DNA from: G963668345 sp965206025
GTDB taxonomy: Bacteria; Acidobacteriota; Terriglobia; Bryobacterales; UBA6623
DNA length: 64,000 nt
Assembly (NCBI GenBank): GCA_965206025.1
Contig: CBDBIU010000004.1
Span: 1,984,001-2,048,000, forward strand
Direction of reading: 5' to 3'
How positions within the stretch are numbered: the stretch's first letter is position 1; each line of letters opens with the position of its first letter. Shown here piece after piece: positions 60,713 through 64,000 of this stretch. The translations under genes were made by a program, and so were the position numbers. The notes under the pieces were generated by a model. The model saw only the letters and a list, made by a program, of their open reading frames with translations. It searched no databases and had not been told where the DNA came from.

Positions 60713-63709
60713 TTAGCCCGCGTCTGTGGATCTCTCCGCTTCAGCAAAAATCCGCGAGAACAGTTGCCTGGTCTCCGCACGTACTTGCGCGACGAGGTCG
60801 GCCAAGGGTTTTTCCCCGGCACCGATGCCACTCCATCGCTCGAGTAGCTCTGTTACCGTCTCGCGCTGCGAACGCGAGGTGGGTATTTTGTTGGTCGCTC
60901 CGGAGGAGACCCGAATGCCGTGGTCCAGCGAGCGGAAGAAGACCGCCAACCGAGCTAGCGCCTCGGCTTGGCTCATGGTGAGGCTGCCGGTAGTCCGCAA
61001 CACCTCGATCCTCTGCGGCGTGTTGAGCGCAGGGAAGAACAGCCCCGCGTCCCGCAGCCGCAAGTACAGCAGGATGAAGTCGATGTCGTAATAACCGCCT
61101 GTCCCCGCCTTGAAGGGATGCGTCGGGCCCTGTTCTTCCTCGAGTTTCCGGCGCATCTTGACGAGCATCGGGCCGAGATTGCCGCTCGTCCCGTAACGGC
61201 GCCAGTCCACCTCCTGCAGCTCGCTCAGGAATTTCGTACCCCGCGGAAGGTCCCCCGCTACGGCGCGCGCCTTCATATAAGCGATGCCCTCCCAGGCTTC
61301 CGCCTTCTTGGAGAAATATCGTTTGAAGGACGACTCGGTCTGGACCAGTTCGCTGTCGCGTCCCATGGGCCGCAAGCGCGTATCGACCGTAAAGATGACG
61401 CCTTCTTGCGTATAACTACTGATCACGTTGATCAGCCGCTCAACGACGGATGTCCAGAACGGCTTTTCGCCGACAGCGTCGTCGGGCAGTGCGAAAACCA
61501 AGTCGGCATCGGATCCCAAGTCGAACTCGCGCATCCCCAGCCGACCCAGAGCTATCACGTGCAAGTGATGGTCCGGCCGAGACTGTTTCGAGCGCCGGCA
61601 GACTCCTTGGACCGAGATTTCGTAGGCCGTCGCGATCACCTCGTCGGCAAGGTCACTCGTTTCTTGGAGGGTCGAGAAGATCGGATGGCGCTGATGGATG
61701 CTCTCGCCAAGGATTTGCAGCATTCGACGGCGGTAATAGCGCCGCAGCGCCGCGGATTTTTCCGGCAGCGGCTGGTCGCGCTCGGGCAGACCCGCTAGTT
61801 CGGAGGGGGCCGGGGGCCGGTTCGATCCTTTCTCCCTCGCGCGGCCGCCTTCCGATTCGGCCTCGTCACCGGGAGCCGGGTCACCGGCCGCATTTGCGAC
61901 TGTCTTCAGGTATTGAACGTCGGAGGGGTGGCGGATGAGATGCTCGGCGAGAAAGGGGCTGTACTCGATCAGGTCGCCCACGCAGCTCATCAGCCGCGGC
62001 TGGCGTTCAAACTCGGCCAGCAGTGTCGGCATGGAGACGACTTTATTGATGAAGTGCTCGAAATGGTGGCTGCCCCAGCGGATGGGCAGCGATGAAATGG
62101 TTCCCGCCAAATCCGGATGGTGCTTGTCGATGTGGCGAAGCTGGCTACGCCAACTGTGGGCCGCGTGTCTCTCGATCGGATCCTCTCCTTCCGGCAACTC
62201 CGGCTCCGGCGAGAGGGCAACGCCGCCGGAAGGCTCTTGGGCGCCGATCACGCGATCGTAGATTTCGGTCACATCGGTCAAGTGCGCCTTCACCTGGCCG
62301 AGCAGTCTCGGCCCGGTACTTTGCGGCGAAGCCTCGCCGTGCATTCTGCGGCTGAGCAGCATTTGGGCTTCTTCTTTGTCGGGGATGGTGTGCGTTTGGC
62401 GATCGTGCTCGAGTTGCAAACGGTGTTCGAGGGATCGCAAGTAGACGTAGGCGGCATTGAGCTTGGAGTAGTCCGGCGTCGAGAGGTACCCTTTATCCCT
62501 GAGCCGGTGGAGCGCATAAAGAGTACCGCCGCTTCGTACCCAGCGATCGCGCCCTCCGTAGAGCCGCTGCATGCACTGCACCAAGAACTCGATATCGCGT
62601 ATGCCGCCGCGAGCCAACTTCACGTTGAGGCCCGCCTTGGCGCGCAGCCCCAGATCTCGCCGGATCCGGTCCCTGGTTTGGGCCATTCGCTCTACGGTCG
62701 AGAAGTCCGTGGTTGTCCGGTAGATCAAATCCTCGACCATTTTTAGAAAGCCGTTTCCCAGGCGCGGCGATCCCGCGGCCGGACGCGCCTTGATGAGCAT
62801 CTGCAGTTCCCAATCCCGAGCGCGGCCGTGATAGTACTGCATCATGGACTGAAGCGGCAGCACGAGTTCTCCCATGCTTCCCTCGGGCCGGAGCCGCAGG
62901 TCGATCCGGTAGCAAGACCCTTCCACTGTCCGGTGGGAGAGAACCGACGTCAGACGGTGAGCAAGCTGGGTGACGAAGTCACGGTTTGAAACCCGGATCG
63001 GCCCGGCCGTTTCACCGTCATCGGTGTAGAGAAACATGAGGTCGATGTCAGAACTGTAGTTGAGCTCGAGGGCGCCTAGTTTCCCCAGCGCCAAGACAGC
63101 GAACTCGCACTCGATCGGCCCGGTTTCAGCCGGCGCCAGCGGCCGCCCAAACCGTCGTAAGAGTTGCTGTTGGACCTGCTCTTGCGCGCCCTGCAAGACC
63201 GCGTCCGCGAGGTTGGACAACTCCAGGGTGACCTCGGCCAGGGTGGCCAGGCCCAGAAGATCGCGCAGCGCAATGCGTAGAACGTGCATTCTCTTGAAGC
63301 GTCCTAGAGTCCGCGCCACATCCTCATCGCTCAAAGACGCGTCCAACCAGCCGAGGTCTGAGCGAAACTCATCGCGCGAGAGCACTCGATACAGCTTCTC
63401 TTCCCCCAGCGTCCATTCCAGCAACTCAGGATAGCGGTAGAGAGTTTCCGCCAAGAAATGGCTGTGAGAGAAAATCGTCAGCGCGGCCTGGAGGCGGCTG
63501 GCTGGAAAAAACAGTTGCCTGAGAGGCTGACCGCAGATCTTGGCGTAGCGCTCAAGATGGTTGAGCGCCGAATCGGGATCGGGAACCTGCCGGATGAGAA
63601 GTTCCAGAGTCTCCAAACCCATCTCCGGAAGCTGAGGCTCCAGGCTCCTGATGTTCTTCCGCGCCCCGACCGGGTCTCGGAACTCGATTCCCTCAAAAAG
63701 TGGACCCAC
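60713..63709 (-). CDS. glnE: Glutamine synthetase adenylyltransferase/adenylyl-removing enzyme
   Basis: A 998-aa bifunctional enzyme that adenylylates and de-adenylylates glutamine synthetase to adjust nitrogen assimilation. Two nucleotidyltransferase domains are visible. The N-terminal one has AVLALGKLGALELNYSSDID and LMFLYTDD, the C-terminal one has LHVIALGRLGMREFDLGSDA and DLVFALPDD. Between them are GGIRDIEFLVQCMQRLYGG and EHRLQLEHDRQTHTIP, and near the end AGTGGYYDIDFILLYLRLRD. The open frame continues upstream into a dispersed repeat, so the GTG at 63709 (VGPLFEGIEFRDP) was taken as start; it has only a weak ribosome site. The regulatory PII partner (glnB) is not in the window. Confidence 0.95.
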   Translation of the reverse strand: MGPLFEGIEFRDPVGARKNIRSLEPQLPEMGLETLELLIRQVPDPDSALNHLERYAKICGQPLRQLFFPASRLQAALTIFSHSHFLAETLYRYPELLEWTLGEEKLYRVLSRDEFRSDLGWLDASLSDEDVARTLGRFKRMHVLRIALRDLLGLATLAEVTLELSNLADAVLQGAQEQVQQQLLRRFGRPLAPAETGPIECEFAVLALGKLGALELNYSSDIDLMFLYTDDGETAGPIRVSNRDFVTQLAHRLTSVLSHRTVEGSCYRIDLRLRPEGSMGELVLPLQSMMQYYHGRARDWELQMLIKARPAAGSPRLGNGFLKMVEDLIYRTTTDFSTVERMAQTRDRIRRDLGLRAKAGLNVKLARGGIRDIEFLVQCMQRLYGGRDRWVRSGGTLYALHRLRDKGYLSTPDYSKLNAAYVYLRSLEHRLQLEHDRQTHTIPDKEEAQMLLSRRMHGEASPQSTGPRLLGQVKAHLTDVTEIYDRVIGAQEPSGGVALSPEPELPEGEDPIERHAAHSWRSQLRHIDKHHPDLAGTISSLPIRWGSHHFEHFINKVVSMPTLLAEFERQPRLMSCVGDLIEYSPFLAEHLIRHPSDVQYLKTVANAAGDPAPGDEAESEGGRAREKGSNRPPAPSELAGLPERDQPLPEKSAALRRYYRRRMLQILGESIHQRHPIFSTLQETSDLADEVIATAYEISVQGVCRRSKQSRPDHHLHVIALGRLGMREFDLGSDADLVFALPDDAVGEKPFWTSVVERLINVISSYTQEGVIFTVDTRLRPMGRDSELVQTESSFKRYFSKKAEAWEGIAYMKARAVAGDLPRGTKFLSELQEVDWRRYGTSGNLGPMLVKMRRKLEEEQGPTHPFKAGTGGYYDIDFILLYLRLRDAGLFFPALNTPQRIEVLRTTGSLTMSQAEALARLAVFFRSLDHGIRVSSGATNKIPTSRSQRETVTELLERWSGIGAGEKPLADLVAQVRAETRQLFSRIFAEAERSTDAG

Positions 63710-63746
63710 TGCTTCTGAAGATAGCGCAGCCGGCTCGGGTTCACCG

Positions 63747-63940
63747 AACCCGCGTTTCTCACCACGACCGCGGTGAATGACGCTGAAAGGCCCGGCGGCC
63801 ACGGCTCCTAGCAACAGTTTGTGTACATCGCGCAGCGTACAGTATGTCGGCAAGCGGGGGCGATGAATCGCGCCCCTACATCCCTGACGGCGGGCATTTG
63901 CTTCCCCTCCGAACGGCTGCTGGTGAGAAAAGCGGGCTAG
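63747..63940. repeat. Dispersed inverted-repeat element, copy with nested GCCCCTAC block
   Basis: CCCGCGTTTCTCACCACGAC at the left and GGTGAGAAAAGCGGGCTAG at the right. Inside are CCGGCGGCCACGGCTCCTAG (as at 48055) and GGGGGCGATGAATCGCGCCCCTAC with TCCCTGACGGCGGGCAT, as in the copy at 665-870. Confidence 0.75.
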
Positions 63941-64000
63941 GAACTGCTGCCGCCGGCTGCCGGCTCTGCGATACCGCGGAGCACCGTGGCTCGGGGAATC
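63937..64000 (-). CDS. Possible C-terminus of a gene cut by the right window edge
   Basis: On the minus strand the last 64 bases read in one frame as PRATVLRGIAEPAAGGSSS then TAG, the stop being formed by the CTA at 63937-63939 in the end of a dispersed repeat. It is too short to identify; the idea of a coding end is supported only by the open frame and by the pattern of repeats lying at gene ends. Confidence 0.25.
   Translation of the reverse strand, partial: IPRATVLRGIAEPAAGGSSS

Noticed and set aside
63737..63853. Longer glnE starting at 63853
   Set aside because: The extra N-terminal residues are encoded by the end of a dispersed repeat and have no counterpart in the GlnE family.

Overview
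The window looks like a chromosomal segment from an acidobacterium, probably near Bryobacterales/Solibacter. Pointers are a TIGR03437-type repeat protein (23477-25081), an ECF sigma/anti-sigma/DUF3106 operon, an outer-membrane lipoprotein-sorting-like secreted protein at the left edge, DUF1259 and DUF3500 proteins, and high GC with standard genetic code. No tRNA, rRNA or CRISPR array was recognised. The taxon is an inference from gene content.

Layout. 1-0.5 kb: 5' part of a secreted protein gene. 0.87-4.8 kb: a minus-strand bacterial microcompartment (BMC) mini-operon made of a BMC-H shell protein, a CoA-acylating aldehyde dehydrogenase with an unusual C-terminal extension, and the catalytic subunit of methylmalonyl-CoA mutase. 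5.2-6.9 kb: ECF sigma factor, anti-sigma and DUF3106 protein. 7-14.6 kb: polysaccharide genes (GT4 glycosyltransferase, Wzy-like polymerase, sugar aminotransferase, GH127-like hydrolase). 14.6-26.4 kb: ion channel, dipeptidase, SMP-30 lactonase-like pseudogene, alcohol dehydrogenase, two tandem-PilZ proteins, pterin dehydratase, TIGR03437 protein and an ISL3-family IS. 26.6-36 kb: a second polysaccharide block (O-antigen ligase with TPR, polyprenyl glycosylphosphotransferase, MurJ-like flippase, a second O-antigen ligase, GT4) ending in a PilZ protein. 36-43 kb: molybdopterin-binding protein, argB, argC, an IS, and two decayed genes. 43.8-58.7 kb: scattered single genes (quinoprotein, PanE-like reductase, CmcI-like protein, DUF3500, DsbA-like, DUF1259, TIM-barrel-like protein, alpha/beta hydrolase, HDOD). 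58.7-64 kb: second copy of the IS, DUF5658 protein, and glnE.

The most striking property is the density of mobile and repeated DNA. Six nearly identical copies (five of 456 bp, one of 485 bp) of a non-autonomous element carry terminal inverted repeats matching those of the complete ISL3-family IS at 25100-26398. Five of the six, and the IS itself, have perfect 8-bp target duplications. Three copies interrupt genes in such a way that removing element plus one duplication (464 bp) restores the reading frame exactly. Two are immediately upstream of genes or between them. The sixth has no target duplication and truncates a sugar transferase, implying recombination between copies or an assembly join. 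Two copies of a 1571-bp DDE insertion sequence, their proteins identical, lie in opposite orientation with 5-bp duplications. In addition, at least seventeen intergenic spacers hold full or partial copies of a 70-280 bp inverted-repeat element with conserved ends.

Functionally, the polysaccharide genes could act together in synthesis and export of a surface glycan under c-di-GMP (PilZ) control, but the locus is being eroded by the elements. The BMC operon suggests an encapsulated aldehyde to acyl-CoA step feeding propionyl-CoA/methylmalonyl-CoA metabolism.
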